A stretch of DNA of 64,000 nucleotides from Roseateles noduli (GCA_002205125.1 NIOE01000011.1:186001-250000), one strand, 5' to 3'; positions 8,152 through 20,346 are shown, numbered from the stretch's first letter. Numbers and translations are program-made. The notes: generated from the sequence alone by a model not told the origin.

Positions 8152-10635
8152 TCATGGCAAGGTGACCCGGATCAGCTGACGATCCGACATCAGCACCAGC
8201 TGCTTGACGCCCACCGCGGCGAAGGCCCAGCTCGCGTCGACGCCGATGCGCGGATCGCTGCCGAGGACGAGCCGCTGTCCCGCCTGCACCAGCACCGTCA
8301 TCGCACCGGTCGCCGGGTCCAGACTGGCCAGATCGCCGGCCAGCGTGATGACGTAGAGGTTGCCCGCGGGGTCGACCGCCAGCCGCCGCGCTTTCGCCGG
8401 CAGCGAGCTGACGGTGCCGTCGGGCGCGATGCGGCGCACCGTGGGCGTATCGCCGCGGCCGCCGTCGAGCAGCCACACCGTGCCGTCGGGCGCCAGCGCG
8501 AGATCCAGCGGCATCGTGAAGCGCGCGGTCGCCCGCGTGCCGTCGTCCGTCCCCCGCTCCTTCATCACGCCGGCATACGTGCTGACGTTGCCGGCCGGAT
8601 CGATCCGTCGGATGGCGTAGTTCTGCGAATCGGACGCGTACAGGTCGCCGTTCGCCGCGCGGGCAAGGCCCGTGATGTTGGTGAACTTCGCGGTGGCGCC
8701 GGGACCGTCGACCGCGCCCTGCCCCTGTCCTGAGGGATCGCCGTAGAACGACGGCGTCCCGGCGATCGTGCGTGCCGTGTTGGTCGAGTCGATCGTGCGG
8801 ACGGTCGAGAGGTCGGAGAAGTAGATCGTCCCGTCGGGACCGACCACCATCGTCTGATCCGCCGTGACCACGTCGGCGGCGCTGCCCTTGCCGTCGATGG
8901 TGCCGGCGCCGATCAGCCCGATGACGGGGCTCACGGCGCCGCTGGTCGCGATGCGGCGCACCGCCCTGTGCGTCCCCACGACCAGTCCGCCGTCCGGCGA
9001 CGCCGCCACCGAGATGTTGCCGGTGAATTGGGCGGGCCCGCCGTCGGTGGCGTCATCCGCGAACGAGGAGAAGGGCACTTGCGCGAGCACGCCCGTGCCG
9101 GGCGACTTGTTGTCGAATCCGAAGACGTTGGCGATGGCCAGCGAGGTGATCAGGCCGTCTGGATCGACGCGGCGCACCGCCCCCAGATAGAAGGTGGTTT
9201 CCGTGATCAGCAGCCCGCCGTCCGGCATGGGGACCAGGCCGCCGCTGTGGAAGCCCGTCTCCATCGAGCCCACGCCGCGCGGGCCGTCCCTGGGGACCGT
9301 CATGCCGACGGTGCCCGCCATGGTCGTGACGGCCCCGGTCGTGGTGTCGAGCTTGCGCACCAGACCCGCGCCGTCGCGGATGTAGAGCGTGCTCCCGGAC
9401 AACGCGATGTGCTCCGGCAGGACGATGGTCGCCGCCAGGCCCGTCCCGTCCATGGAGGCGGTGATCGTGCTGGAGCCGCTGCCCGCCACCGTGCCGACGC
9501 TGCCGGCCGCGTTGCCGTTGCGGGAGATGCGGCGGATGCGGCCGTCGAAGTCGGCCACGTAGACGGTGCCGTCGCCGGCGACCGCGAGCCCCGAAGGATG
9601 GTTGAACTTCGCCGAGCCGGCCGCGCCGTCGAGGTAGCCCGGCGAGCCCGGCGTGCCGGCGTAGGTGGTCACGACACCGGCCGTCGTCACGCGACGGATC
9701 ACCTGGTTGCTCCGGTCCGCGACGTACAGGTCGCCGTCGGGGCCCAGCGCGATGGCGCTCGGCAGATAGAAGCGCGCCGCGCTGCCAGTGCCATCGGCAT
9801 TGCCGAACTGGCCCGGCGAGCCCGCGATCGTCGTCACGGCGCCATCGGTGCCGATGCGGCGGATCACATAGCCGTAGCGCTCGGTGACGTAGAGCGTGCC
9901 GTCGGCGGCGGCCGTGATCCCGTACGGCAGGTTGAAGCGCGCCGCCGCCCCCACGCCATCGACCGTGGCGCCGGTGAAGTCGGCGACGTCGCCGGCGATC
10001 GGCGTGATCGACAGGAGGTCCGCCGACATCCGCGCGATCGAATTGCCTGTGACGAAGGCATAGCTCCCCGAGGCTTCCCGGACGATGCCGCGCGAGAAGG
10101 ACAGCGGCGCCTGATGCCGCAGGCCGGTCAACGGCACCGGCGACAGGATGCCGGCGGCGGGCGGGGTCACGGTCAGCGTCGCTGCCGTGCTGGTGGTGGC
10201 GCTCTCGCCGCCGCAGTCGAGCGCAGCGCGGAACTTCGCGCCGTTGTCGCCGATCGCGCTGGTGATCGCGAAGCTCGGCGTCGTCGCCGAGGGAATCGCG
10301 GTGAAGGCGCCGTCGGCGCCCGCGTTGCGCTGCCACTGGATGTTGAGCGTGCCGCTGCTGCAGGTCGCGGCGACGACGAAGGTCGCCTGTGCGCCCGCGA
10401 CCACTGCGGCGTCGGCGGGCTGCTGGGTGACGGTCAGCACGGGCGGCGTGACGACCGGCGGGGTCACGACAGGCGGTGTGACGGGCGGCGTCACCACGGG
10501 CGGCGTCGTCGGCGCCGCGCCATCGGCCGACACGGGATCGTTGCCGCCCCCGCACGCGACCAGCAGGGCGCAAAGCACGGCAACAAGGACAGCATGCAGC
10601 CGTCGCTCCACCAGAAACCAGTCAACACTGAACAT
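8152..10635 (-). CDS. NHL-repeat beta-propeller lipoprotein (copy 1)
   Basis: This 827-residue protein has the same order as its downstream paralogue: signal peptide ending LLVACGGGNDPVS, PPVVT/PPV spacer, Ig-like domain and NHL propeller blades (for example DLYVADRSNQVIRRV and LYASDSQNYAIRRID). The ATG at 10635 has the same GCGGAG site as the second copy. The two proteins align over their whole length, with the highest similarity in the blades and C terminus. They are probably transcribed as one unit from the region 10636-10893, which holds a long inverted repeat. Confidence 0.85.
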   Translation of the reverse strand: MFSVDWFLVERRLHAVLVAVLCALLVACGGGNDPVSADGAAPTTPPVVTPPVTPPVVTPPVVTPPVLTVTQQPADAAVVAGAQATFVVAATCSSGTLNIQWQRNAGADGAFTAIPSATTPSFAITSAIGDNGAKFRAALDCGGESATTSTAATLTVTPPAAGILSPVPLTGLRHQAPLSFSRGIVREASGSYAFVTGNSIARMSADLLSITPIAGDVADFTGATVDGVGAAARFNLPYGITAAADGTLYVTERYGYVIRRIGTDGAVTTIAGSPGQFGNADGTGSAARFYLPSAIALGPDGDLYVADRSNQVIRRVTTAGVVTTYAGTPGSPGYLDGAAGSAKFNHPSGLAVAGDGTVYVADFDGRIRRISRNGNAAGSVGTVAGSGSSTITASMDGTGLAATIVLPEHIALSGSTLYIRDGAGLVRKLDTTTGAVTTMAGTVGMTVPRDGPRGVGSMETGFHSGGLVPMPDGGLLITETTFYLGAVRRVDPDGLITSLAIANVFGFDNKSPGTGVLAQVPFSSFADDATDGGPAQFTGNISVAASPDGGLVVGTHRAVRRIATSGAVSPVIGLIGAGTIDGKGSAADVVTADQTMVVGPDGTIYFSDLSTVRTIDSTNTARTIAGTPSFYGDPSGQGQGAVDGPGATAKFTNITGLARAANGDLYASDSQNYAIRRIDPAGNVSTYAGVMKERGTDDGTRATARFTMPLDLALAPDGTVWLLDGGRGDTPTVRRIAPDGTVSSLPAKARRLAVDPAGNLYVITLAGDLASLDPATGAMTVLVQAGQRLVLGSDPRIGVDASWAFAAVGVKQLVLMSDRQLIRVTLP
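10441..10505. repeat. 15-bp tandem repeat encoding the PPVVT spacer, copy 1
   Basis: These are the equivalent repeats in the upstream paralogue, with one shortened unit (PPV instead of PPVVT). The two genes thus differ in spacer structure, consistent with independent repeat gain or loss after duplication. Confidence 0.7.
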
Positions 10636-10660
10636 GGCAACTCCGCAATGACGAGAAGGG

Positions 10661-10722
10661 GGCGCTGCGTCGTCACACCGTCCCACCGTGACACCTTCCT
10701 ACGGTCACACCGACGCAGCGCC
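10661..10722. other. 12-bp perfect inverted repeat upstream of the NHL pair
   Basis: GGCGCTGCGTCG (10661-10672) and CGACGCAGCGCC (10711-10722) are perfect inverted arms separated by 38 bases. The spacer holds three GTCACACC/GTGACACC-like words. The element starts 25 bases upstream of the ATG at 10635, in the likely leader or promoter of the lipoprotein pair. A regulator site or mRNA hairpin are both possible. Confidence 0.5.
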
Positions 10723-10893
10723 TGCTACCTCACTGAACGAAGTCCAGGACATGAGCCGGACACGCCACCGGCACCGGCGTCTGATTTCCTTGTCCCTTGC
10801 TTGAGGGTCGAGCGCGCTGTCCGTCCCCGGACGCGCACTTCGTTCACCTGGGGAGGACGGCGTGGTTTTCTCGTCGTCCCCAAGGGGAGCGCG

Positions 10894-11715
10894 ATGGACG
10901 AGTTGTTCAAGGGCCTGCTGTCGGCAGGCACCGTGTTTCTGGTGATGGCGGCGGCGCGGCACGGCGGCCGCCGGGTGGCAGGTCTTGTCGCCGCGCTGCC
11001 GACGATCACGGCGCCGACGCTGGCGTGGCTGGCGCACGACGAAGGCATGAGCTTCGCGATCAGCGCCGCCATCGGCAGCGTCGCCGCCTGCGCGATGCTG
11101 GCGGTCTTCGCGCTGGGCTACGCGCGCGCCGCCCGATACGGCGGCGGTGCCGTCGCGCTGGCCTGCGGCCTCGTCGGCGCGCTGACCATGGCGCTGCCGG
11201 CGAAGGCGGCCAGCGCCGACCTTAGCGCCGCGTTGATGCTGGCGCTCGGCAGTTGCGCCCTCACCTTCGCGGCGATGCCCCGACTCGGTGCGGAGGTCGT
11301 GTCGCGCCACCGGCCCGGCGGCACGACCTGGCGATCGATGGCGGTCGTCGCCGCGATGGCAGGCGCGCTCACCGCGATGGCGACGCTCCTCGGCCCTGCC
11401 CTGGGCGGCTTCGCCGCCGGGCTGCTGTCCTCGCTGCCGCTGATCACCGGGCCGGTCGCCATGGCCGAGCACGCCAACGGCGGCCACCGCGCCGCTGCGC
11501 ACTTCCTGCGCGGCTATGTCCGCGGGTTGTTCGGCAAGGCGGCCTTCGGCACGGTCTTCGTCCTGCTCGCTCCCCACACCGGTGCCGTCGCGGCATTGAC
11601 ACTCGCTTGCGCCTGCGCCTGCCTGCTGTCCACCGTACGGCTGCGGCTGCCGCCCCTGAACCCTGCTTCGCTGCCGCTGCGATCGATGACGCCCGCCTCG
11701 CGCCGGGCGGAGTGA
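10894..11715 (+). CDS. Polytopic membrane protein of unknown function
   Basis: The 273-residue protein has about eight hydrophobic segments rich in Ala, Gly and Leu and no large soluble domain. The ATG at 10894 has AAGGGGAG just upstream. Two halves each carry a similar A-L-P/L-P-L-I-T motif (VAALPTITAPTLAWLAH near residue 35 and LSSLPLITGPVAMAEH near residue 185), which hints at an internal duplication as in many transporters. Substrate and family were not recognised. Confidence 0.7.
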   Translation: MDELFKGLLSAGTVFLVMAAARHGGRRVAGLVAALPTITAPTLAWLAHDEGMSFAISAAIGSVAACAMLAVFALGYARAARYGGGAVALACGLVGALTMALPAKAASADLSAALMLALGSCALTFAAMPRLGAEVVSRHRPGGTTWRSMAVVAAMAGALTAMATLLGPALGGFAAGLLSSLPLITGPVAMAEHANGGHRAAAHFLRGYVRGLFGKAAFGTVFVLLAPHTGAVAALTLACACACLLSTVRLRLPPLNPASLPLRSMTPASRRAE

Positions 11716-11824
11716 TACGAGATGACACACGCCTGTCAGGACTTGGGGACGCCCGGCGGCACGGACCGCCCGGAGCGCGCGCTACCATCGCCGTCACCAA
11801 CCTCGTTTTGGACGGAAGCACGGC

Positions 11825-12379
11825 ATGGGGGAAGTGACGCAGTTGATCGGACGGGCGCGCGACGGCGACCGCGAGGCCTTCGACAGGATCTTCGAGCTGC
11901 TCTATCCCGAGCTCCGGCAGGTGGCCCACCGGCGCCTCTCGCGCGGGTCCGGCAACGACCTGATGGCGACGACGGCCCTGGTCAACGAGTGCTACCTCAA
12001 GTTCCTCCAGCGCGAGACGCTGACGCCCTCGGACCGCGCGCACTTCCTGGCCTACGCCGCGACGGTGATGCGATCGATCATCGTCGACGCCGCGCGTCAG
12101 GCGAAGACCGACCGCCGCGGCGGCGACGCGGAGCAGGTCACATTGAACTCCGAGCTGATCGGCGGCCTGCCCGCCGCGTCGGACGAGATCCTGGCCGTGC
12201 ATGCTGCCCTGGAGGACCTGGGCCGCGTCGACGAGCGGCTGGGCCGCGTGGTCGAGATGCGCTACTTCGGCGGCCTCGAGGACGAGGAGATCGCCGAGGC
12301 GCTCGGCCTGTCCGCGCGCACGGTGCGCCGGGACTGGGACAAGGCCCGGTTGCTGCTCGCGCACGCGCTGCGCGACTGA
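11825..12379 (+). CDS. ECF-type RNA polymerase sigma factor
   Basis: The 184-residue protein has sigma-70 region 2 (FDRIFELLYPELRQVAHRRL and the DNA-melting stretch around HFLAYAATVMRSIIVDAAR) and region 4 with a helix-turn-helix (DEEIAEALGLSARTVRRDWDKAR). It matches the ECF subgroup often found next to Ser/Thr kinases (Sigma70_ECF, PF07638). No anti-sigma gene is adjacent; the kinase 100 bases downstream probably controls it or responds with it. Confidence 0.85.
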   Translation: MGEVTQLIGRARDGDREAFDRIFELLYPELRQVAHRRLSRGSGNDLMATTALVNECYLKFLQRETLTPSDRAHFLAYAATVMRSIIVDAARQAKTDRRGGDAEQVTLNSELIGGLPAASDEILAVHAALEDLGRVDERLGRVVEMRYFGGLEDEEIAEALGLSARTVRRDWDKARLLLAHALRD

Positions 12380-12381
12380 CG

Positions 12382-12479
12382 ATGTCGTCGCAGTTCGTCA
12401 TGGCGGGTGCGATGACGGACGCGATGACGGACGGCATGACGGACGCGATGACGGACGGCATGACGGACGGGATGGCGGC

Positions 12480-12483
<4 letters not shown>
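12382..12483 (+). CDS. Possible 33-residue ATG-rich leader peptide
   Basis: Between the sigma factor stop and the kinase start lies a frame encoding MSSQFVMAGA, then MTDA/MTDG repeats, ending MAA. It ends in ATGA, overlapping the kinase start at 12480. The frame contains eight ATG codons, five of them in a 12-base tandem repeat, so ribosomes may enter at several points and couple to the kinase. It may also be only a spacer; no peptide function is known. Confidence 0.35.
12412..12471. repeat. Five copies of a 12-bp ATG-containing tandem repeat
   Basis: Units of ATGACGGACGSS (S is G or C) start at 12412, 12424, 12436, 12448 and 12460. Each carries an in-frame ATG and GAC. The array sits in the short region between the sigma factor and kinase genes, so copy number could alter the spacing or the translational coupling. 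Confidence 0.85.
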
Positions 12484-15584
<3,101 letters not shown>

Positions 15585-15635
15585 TCACGCGCGGCGATGT
15601 CCGCTTCGGGGACGGGATCTCGTAATCAGGGATAG

Positions 15636-15653
15636 GCGGGCGAAGTTGCCCGC
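15636..15653. other. Hairpin before the PAP2 phosphatase gene
   Basis: GCGGGC (15636-15641) and GCCCGC (15648-15653) form a perfect stem just before the GGAG site of the gene at 15667. It could end the kinase transcript or affect ribosome access; there is no T-run. Confidence 0.3.
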
Positions 15654-15666
15654 GGCGGAGATCCCG

Positions 15667-16398
15667 ATGCGCGTTCCGTTCCCGTTCCCGTGGCCCGAAG
15701 CCTGGCGGCCGATGCCCTGCGCCGTGGCGACCTCAGCGGCGTACGCCGCGCTCTACACGGCCTCCAACCACATGACGAGCTTGCGGACCGATGTCGGCGC
15801 GGGCGTGTTCGCGTGGGAACGCGGCATTCCCTTCGTGGGCTGGACGGTGGTGCCCTACCTCTCGATCTGCGTCTTCTTCGCGCTGTCGTTCTTCATCGAC
15901 GCGGACGCCGGGCGCCTGCGGCGGCACGTGCTGCGGCTGCTCCTCGTGCTGATCGTGTCGGTGCTCTGCTACGCAGCCTTCCCGCTGCGCTTCACCTTCG
16001 AGCGGCCGCCGACCGACGGCGCCATCGGTCTCATGTTCGACCTGCTCGGCCATTGCGACATGCCCTACAACCGCGCGCCGTCGCTGCACATCGGCGTGCT
16101 GGTGCTGATGTGGGCGCGCTTTGCGCCGGTGGCGCGCGGCGGTTGGGCCTTGGCCCTGCACGCGTGGTTCGTGCTGATCGGAGTCTCGGTGCTGACGACG
16201 TACCAGCACCACGTGCTGGACGTACCGGCGGGGGCGGCACTCGGCATCGCGGCGATCCTGCTCACGATGCCGTCGCGGCGAGCGATGCATGCGGGTCATG
16301 CGCCGCGCAGATCGGCCACGGCGAGCGGCACAGGAGGCACAGGAGGCACAGGAAGCCGGACAGGCAGCCGAAGCGCCAGCGGGGCCGTTCGCGCCTAA
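15667..16398 (+). CDS. PAP2-superfamily membrane phosphatase
   Basis: The 243-residue protein has about five to six membrane segments and the signature histidines of lipid phosphatases: PSLH in YNRAPSLHIGVLVLMW and the downstream TYQHHVLDVPAG, where His and Asp complete the active site. Such proteins remove phosphate from phosphatidic acid, undecaprenyl diphosphate or inositol lipids; the substrate is unknown. GCGGAG precedes the ATG. The C-terminal 40 residues are low-complexity (GTGGTGGTGSRTGS), encoded by GGCACAGGA repeats. Confidence 0.75.
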   Translation: MRVPFPFPWPEAWRPMPCAVATSAAYAALYTASNHMTSLRTDVGAGVFAWERGIPFVGWTVVPYLSICVFFALSFFIDADAGRLRRHVLRLLLVLIVSVLCYAAFPLRFTFERPPTDGAIGLMFDLLGHCDMPYNRAPSLHIGVLVLMWARFAPVARGGWALALHAWFVLIGVSVLTTYQHHVLDVPAGAALGIAAILLTMPSRRAMHAGHAPRRSATASGTGGTGGTGSRTGSRSASGAVRA

Positions 16399-16526
16399 CT
16401 CCTGAGAGGTAGCGCGTCGCTTGACGCTTACCGTTGTTTGCAGCTCTTGCGTCTACCGGTCGGAGGCGCGTTCATCGCGCGGAAAAAAATGGAATCGATC
16501 CAGACCGACATCCGCGAGAGAAGAGC

Positions 16527-19340
16527 ATGCACGATCCCATCAGCCCGAGCTTCGGCAAGCTCCAGGCCGCGTCGACGACGATCGCGCTGGCCTTCAGCGT
16601 GCTGCTGAGCGCCTGCGGCGGTGGGGATGCGACGGGGTCGCAGAAGGATCCGACCGATACGCAGGGGTCTGCGCCGGCGCCCTCGCCTGCGCCTTCTCCA
16701 GCGCCCGCGCCTTCGCCGGCTCCCGCCCCTGCGCCCGAACCGGCGCCTGCCCCGGGACCAGCGCCGACTCCCAGCCCCGCACCGGATCCCGCGCCCTCTC
16801 CGGCACCTTCGCCAGCACCGAGCCCTGCTCCCGCGCCTAGCCCCGCGCCGGCTCCGGGTCCCGCGCCTGCACCGTCTCCCGATCCGGCCCCGACGCTGAC
16901 GTTGCCCATCGAAGTGCTCGGCGCCGGCGCGCCCGACGCGCCGACGGTCGTTGGTGCTGAGCTGTCGCTCGATGCCGCGTCGCTGTCGACCGCGACGCAG
17001 CTGGTGATCCGCTGCCATCGCTGCGGCTTCTACAACTCACCCGAGTTCGAGGCGCGCAGCAAGCCGCTGACCGCCATCGCCGGCAGCCTGCGCGTGGTCG
17101 GCGCCGCGAATGCCAACAACGGCAGCGCTGCGGCATGGATCCCGATCAGCGACACCGGCGTGCAGCTCGACGACGTCGAGCGCTCGCACGGCGGCGTCAA
17201 CGGCGGCTTGCTCACGATCCGGTTCCGCGTTCAGCTCGACAGCACCGCGCGTGCGCGTCTGGTCGCGAGCCCCGCCACCAACCGCATCGAGTTCCGTTTC
17301 AACGGCACTGACGGCAACTCCAACGGCTTCCGCATCCTCGACCTTCAGCTGCAGGACGCGAGCGGTCGCAACCTCGCGACCAATCCGCGTCGTTGGGCCG
17401 ACATCTCCACCGAGAAGACCGCTGGCCGCACGTGGACCGCGGATGCCGACGCGGGCAAAGCGCTTTGGAACGCCTCCGGCCTGCTGCTCAAGTCGCCTGT
17501 GGTCAACACCAAGATGCGCGCTGCCTGCGCGTCCTGCCATGCGGCCAGCGGTCGCGACCTGCAGTACTTCAACTACTCCAACAACTCGATCGTCCAGCGC
17601 TCGCGCTTCCACGGGCTGAGCGAGACGCAAGGCAAGCAGATCGCGGCCTACCTGCGCGCCGCACTGACGAACGTGCCGCACGTGCCACAAGCCACGCCGT
17701 GGAATCCGCCGTACCAGCCGGGTCCGGGACTCGACAGCAAGCCCGTCGCCGAATGGGCGGCTGGTGCCGGCATCGATGCCGTGCTTCCGGACGCGAAGTC
17801 CTTCGTCAATGTCTTCGCCGGCAAGGCGGCCAACGCGACGACTGCGGTGACGCAGGCCGAGCTCGACGCCGCCATGGACCCGAGCCCGGGCAAGGTGCTG
17901 AACACCCGCGAGATGCCCATCCCGCTGCAACTGCCCGACTGGAACGCCTGGCTGCCGATCACGCATCCGTTGGACATCTGGACGCCGGACGCGGGCCAGA
18001 CGCAAGGCCTGTTCGAGACGCAAGGCGACACCGGCTCCAATCCGATCAAGGTGGTCAAGCGCATCGCCGACTGGCTGCAGGCCAACAAGAATCCGAATGG
18101 CGTCTACGGCGACTGGAGTCATCTGACTGCGGATCAGCGCGAACGTGCGATGTACTGGCTCGGCGATCCAGGCGCGAAGACGCTGGACTTCGTCGGCGGT
18201 GGTCGAGGCAGCCGTGTGTCTCCCAATCCCTCGCAGCCTTACGGTGCGGAGATCGGTGGGCGCAAGCTGCAGGCGCTGCTGTCGTCGTCGACGCAGTCCT
18301 CAGCGATCGCGCTGTATCCCAACGCGAAGGCGGGCTACAGCAAGGAAGCCTTCATCGAACGCGCGATGTTCGGGATGCTCCACTGGATGGGCGTCAAGCA
18401 ATGGGAGCTGGCCCATGAATACGGATTGGAAGGCCAGCCCGCGTCGTTCCACGGCAAGAAGGACGCAAGCGGCAAGTGGGTCGGCGAAGGCGAGAAGCGC
18501 GGCTGGCCGTTCAGCTGGCCCAGCGTTTTCTACATGGCGCCGCACATGCTGTACGTCGACGAGCAGACCCAGCAGGGCAAGCGTGAGTTCTATTTCTCAT
18601 GGGAGCCTCGACTGACCTCGTACTACCGGACCAACCAGTGGTACCAGCTGCAGATGACGGTGAACCCGGGGTGGTCCGGCGCGTCGGAAGGTCCGATGGA
18701 TTGGCCGTACCACATGGGCTTCACGACCGCGGTCGTGGACGACCTGATGACGGCGAAGGCGCCGTCGCAAGTATCGGCGTCCCACCTGGCGCGCTACTTC
18801 CAGGTGCGGACCAAGCTGGCGCAGCTCGCCAACACGAACCTGTCGTTCAACAAGCCGGATCCCGCAGCGCCGACGGACCTGTTCCGCAACGAGGGACATA
18901 GGAGCCGCGCGTCGCTCGCGATCCACAAGCTGGGTGTCGGCGAAGTGGTCGACCGCGGTCCGGAGTCTTGGGAGAAGTCGCGCTTCCGGCTGCTGGACGA
19001 CGTGACGCCTGGACTGCATCTGATGTTCATCAACAGCTCGATGTCGCTCTACAACGCGATGTACGCGAGCACGACCTACGAGCAATGGCGACGCTGCGAT
19101 CCCAACGCGCTCTTCGGCAGCGAGCCGGAAATCAAGTCGGGCTTCCGGTTCTGTCTGGATGCGAAGCGCACGCCGCTGCCGCTCAACAGCAAGGGCCAGG
19201 AGCATCTGGTCGGCGGCTGGGTGGACTGGACCAGCGAGCAGTACATCACCTGGAGCGTGATCTCGGCGCGCAACCATGGCGCGGAGGCTCAGCGCCTGAA
19301 GACGTTCTCGGACTGGTCCGGGAGGATGTGGAAGGAGTGA
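16527..19340 (+). CDS. Large lipoprotein with c-type haem motif
   Basis: This 937-residue protein has a signal peptide ending VLLSACGGG and a long PAPSPAP spacer (roughly residues 50-125). A domain with beta-rich composition follows, then CASCH at residues 334-338, the CxxCH motif for covalent haem c, in a stretch resembling a cytochrome c (SRFHGLSETQGKQIAAYLR). The large C-terminal part (over 500 residues) is rich in Trp and Tyr and was not recognised. It is probably an outer-membrane or periplasmic haem lipoprotein. The ATG at 16527 follows GAGAGAAGAG. No cytochrome maturation genes are nearby. Confidence 0.75.
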   Translation: MHDPISPSFGKLQAASTTIALAFSVLLSACGGGDATGSQKDPTDTQGSAPAPSPAPSPAPAPSPAPAPAPEPAPAPGPAPTPSPAPDPAPSPAPSPAPSPAPAPSPAPAPGPAPAPSPDPAPTLTLPIEVLGAGAPDAPTVVGAELSLDAASLSTATQLVIRCHRCGFYNSPEFEARSKPLTAIAGSLRVVGAANANNGSAAAWIPISDTGVQLDDVERSHGGVNGGLLTIRFRVQLDSTARARLVASPATNRIEFRFNGTDGNSNGFRILDLQLQDASGRNLATNPRRWADISTEKTAGRTWTADADAGKALWNASGLLLKSPVVNTKMRAACASCHAASGRDLQYFNYSNNSIVQRSRFHGLSETQGKQIAAYLRAALTNVPHVPQATPWNPPYQPGPGLDSKPVAEWAAGAGIDAVLPDAKSFVNVFAGKAANATTAVTQAELDAAMDPSPGKVLNTREMPIPLQLPDWNAWLPITHPLDIWTPDAGQTQGLFETQGDTGSNPIKVVKRIADWLQANKNPNGVYGDWSHLTADQRERAMYWLGDPGAKTLDFVGGGRGSRVSPNPSQPYGAEIGGRKLQALLSSSTQSSAIALYPNAKAGYSKEAFIERAMFGMLHWMGVKQWELAHEYGLEGQPASFHGKKDASGKWVGEGEKRGWPFSWPSVFYMAPHMLYVDEQTQQGKREFYFSWEPRLTSYYRTNQWYQLQMTVNPGWSGASEGPMDWPYHMGFTTAVVDDLMTAKAPSQVSASHLARYFQVRTKLAQLANTNLSFNKPDPAAPTDLFRNEGHRSRASLAIHKLGVGEVVDRGPESWEKSRFRLLDDVTPGLHLMFINSSMSLYNAMYASTTYEQWRRCDPNALFGSEPEIKSGFRFCLDAKRTPLPLNSKGQEHLVGGWVDWTSEQYITWSVISARNHGAEAQRLKTFSDWSGRMWKE

Positions 19341-19388
19341 GTGATCCAGGCTCGCCGCAGGAGCGAGCCCGCGCGGCAGAATCCCTCC

Positions 19389-19685
19389 ATGGATCAAACC
19401 GCCCTCTACGACTGCATCCGCAGCGCTGGCGCACAAGTGCTCGTGTTCGAGGATCACCCCGGCTTCTTCGGCAACTGGCGCGCTCGCATGCGCACACCCT
19501 CCGACCACTTCGAAGTGGTCTGCGACCATCGAGAGGGCTGGCTGACGCTGTGGCGGGCCCTGCCCGATCAGAAGCAGGAGCGCGTGCATGAAGTGCAGCT
19601 GATCGGGCTCGATGAGAGTGCTGTCCTCTTGCTTCTCTCGTCCTGGCTGGCAATCGGAAGTGGCCTTTCAACGGAACTTCAATGA
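19389..19685 (+). CDS. Hypothetical protein coupled to histidine phosphatase
   Basis: The 98-residue frame starts at ATG 19389 and ends in ATGA overlapping the next gene, which supports joint translation. It has no signal peptide; the middle reads like a small alpha/beta fold. No family recognised. Confidence 0.55.
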   Translation: MDQTALYDCIRSAGAQVLVFEDHPGFFGNWRARMRTPSDHFEVVCDHREGWLTLWRALPDQKQERVHEVQLIGLDESAVLLLLSSWLAIGSGLSTELQ

Positions 19686-20260
19686 GCAAGTGCTACTTCA
19701 TCACCCATCCCGAAGTGACCATCGATCCTGATGTTCCGGTTCATCGATGGGGCCTCTCTGAACTCGGTCGGGCACGCATGAGCGCGTTTGCAGAACTGCC
19801 ATTCCTGGCTGGCGTGAAGAGGGTTTTCTGCAGCGAAGAGTTGAAGGCCGTGGAAGGGGCGGAGGTGCTCTGCGCCCGGCTCGGTCTCCTGCCGGCACAG
19901 GTGGCCGACCTGGGAGAGAACGACCGCTCCGCCACCGGCTACATGCCGAAGCCGCAATTCGAGGCCGCCGCCGACGAGTTCTTCGCCCATCCCGATCGCT
20001 CGTACCGCGGCTGGGAAACGGCCGACGAGGCTCAGGCACGCATCGTCGCAACGATGGACGGGATCCTTCAAGCCACGTTGCATACCGACATCGCAATCGT
20101 GTCGCACGGTGCCGTAGGCACTCTGCTGAAGTGCAAGCTGAAAGGCTTGTCCATCACGAGAGCCGAAGACCAGCCCGGTCAGGGCCACTACTTCGTCTTC
20201 GACACGCAGACCAAAGAACTTCTCGTGGATTGGACGCGACTTGAAGTGAATCGCTTCTAG
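19682..20260 (+). CDS. Histidine phosphatase-like protein
   Basis: The 192-residue protein follows the phosphoglycerate-mutase-like (histidine phosphatase) plan: an N-terminal strand with FITHPEV, where classic members have the RHG motif, then CSEELKAVEGAEV and a C-terminal VSHGAVGTLL with the second histidine. The first motif keeps its histidine but lacks the usual arginine before it, so activity may be altered. Gene order is coupled to the small protein upstream. Substrate unknown. Confidence 0.75.
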   Translation: MSKCYFITHPEVTIDPDVPVHRWGLSELGRARMSAFAELPFLAGVKRVFCSEELKAVEGAEVLCARLGLLPAQVADLGENDRSATGYMPKPQFEAAADEFFAHPDRSYRGWETADEAQARIVATMDGILQATLHTDIAIVSHGAVGTLLKCKLKGLSITRAEDQPGQGHYFVFDTQTKELLVDWTRLEVNRF

Positions 20261-20346
20261 CGGAGAGTCAGCTCGCTCCTGGCGACCTGATCCGCATCCG
20301 AACTGTCCACGAAACACTCGCTATCCTGAGTGAGCCACCCGACGCC

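Noticed and set aside
8968-10893. Plus-strand open frame antisense to the NHL lipoprotein
   Set aside because: Only its last part (from 10894) has a ribosome site and a membrane protein composition; the rest mirrors the minus-strand gene.
12412-12471. Possible CRISPR-like array
   Set aside because: The 12-base units are directly adjacent with no spacers and encode a repeat peptide.
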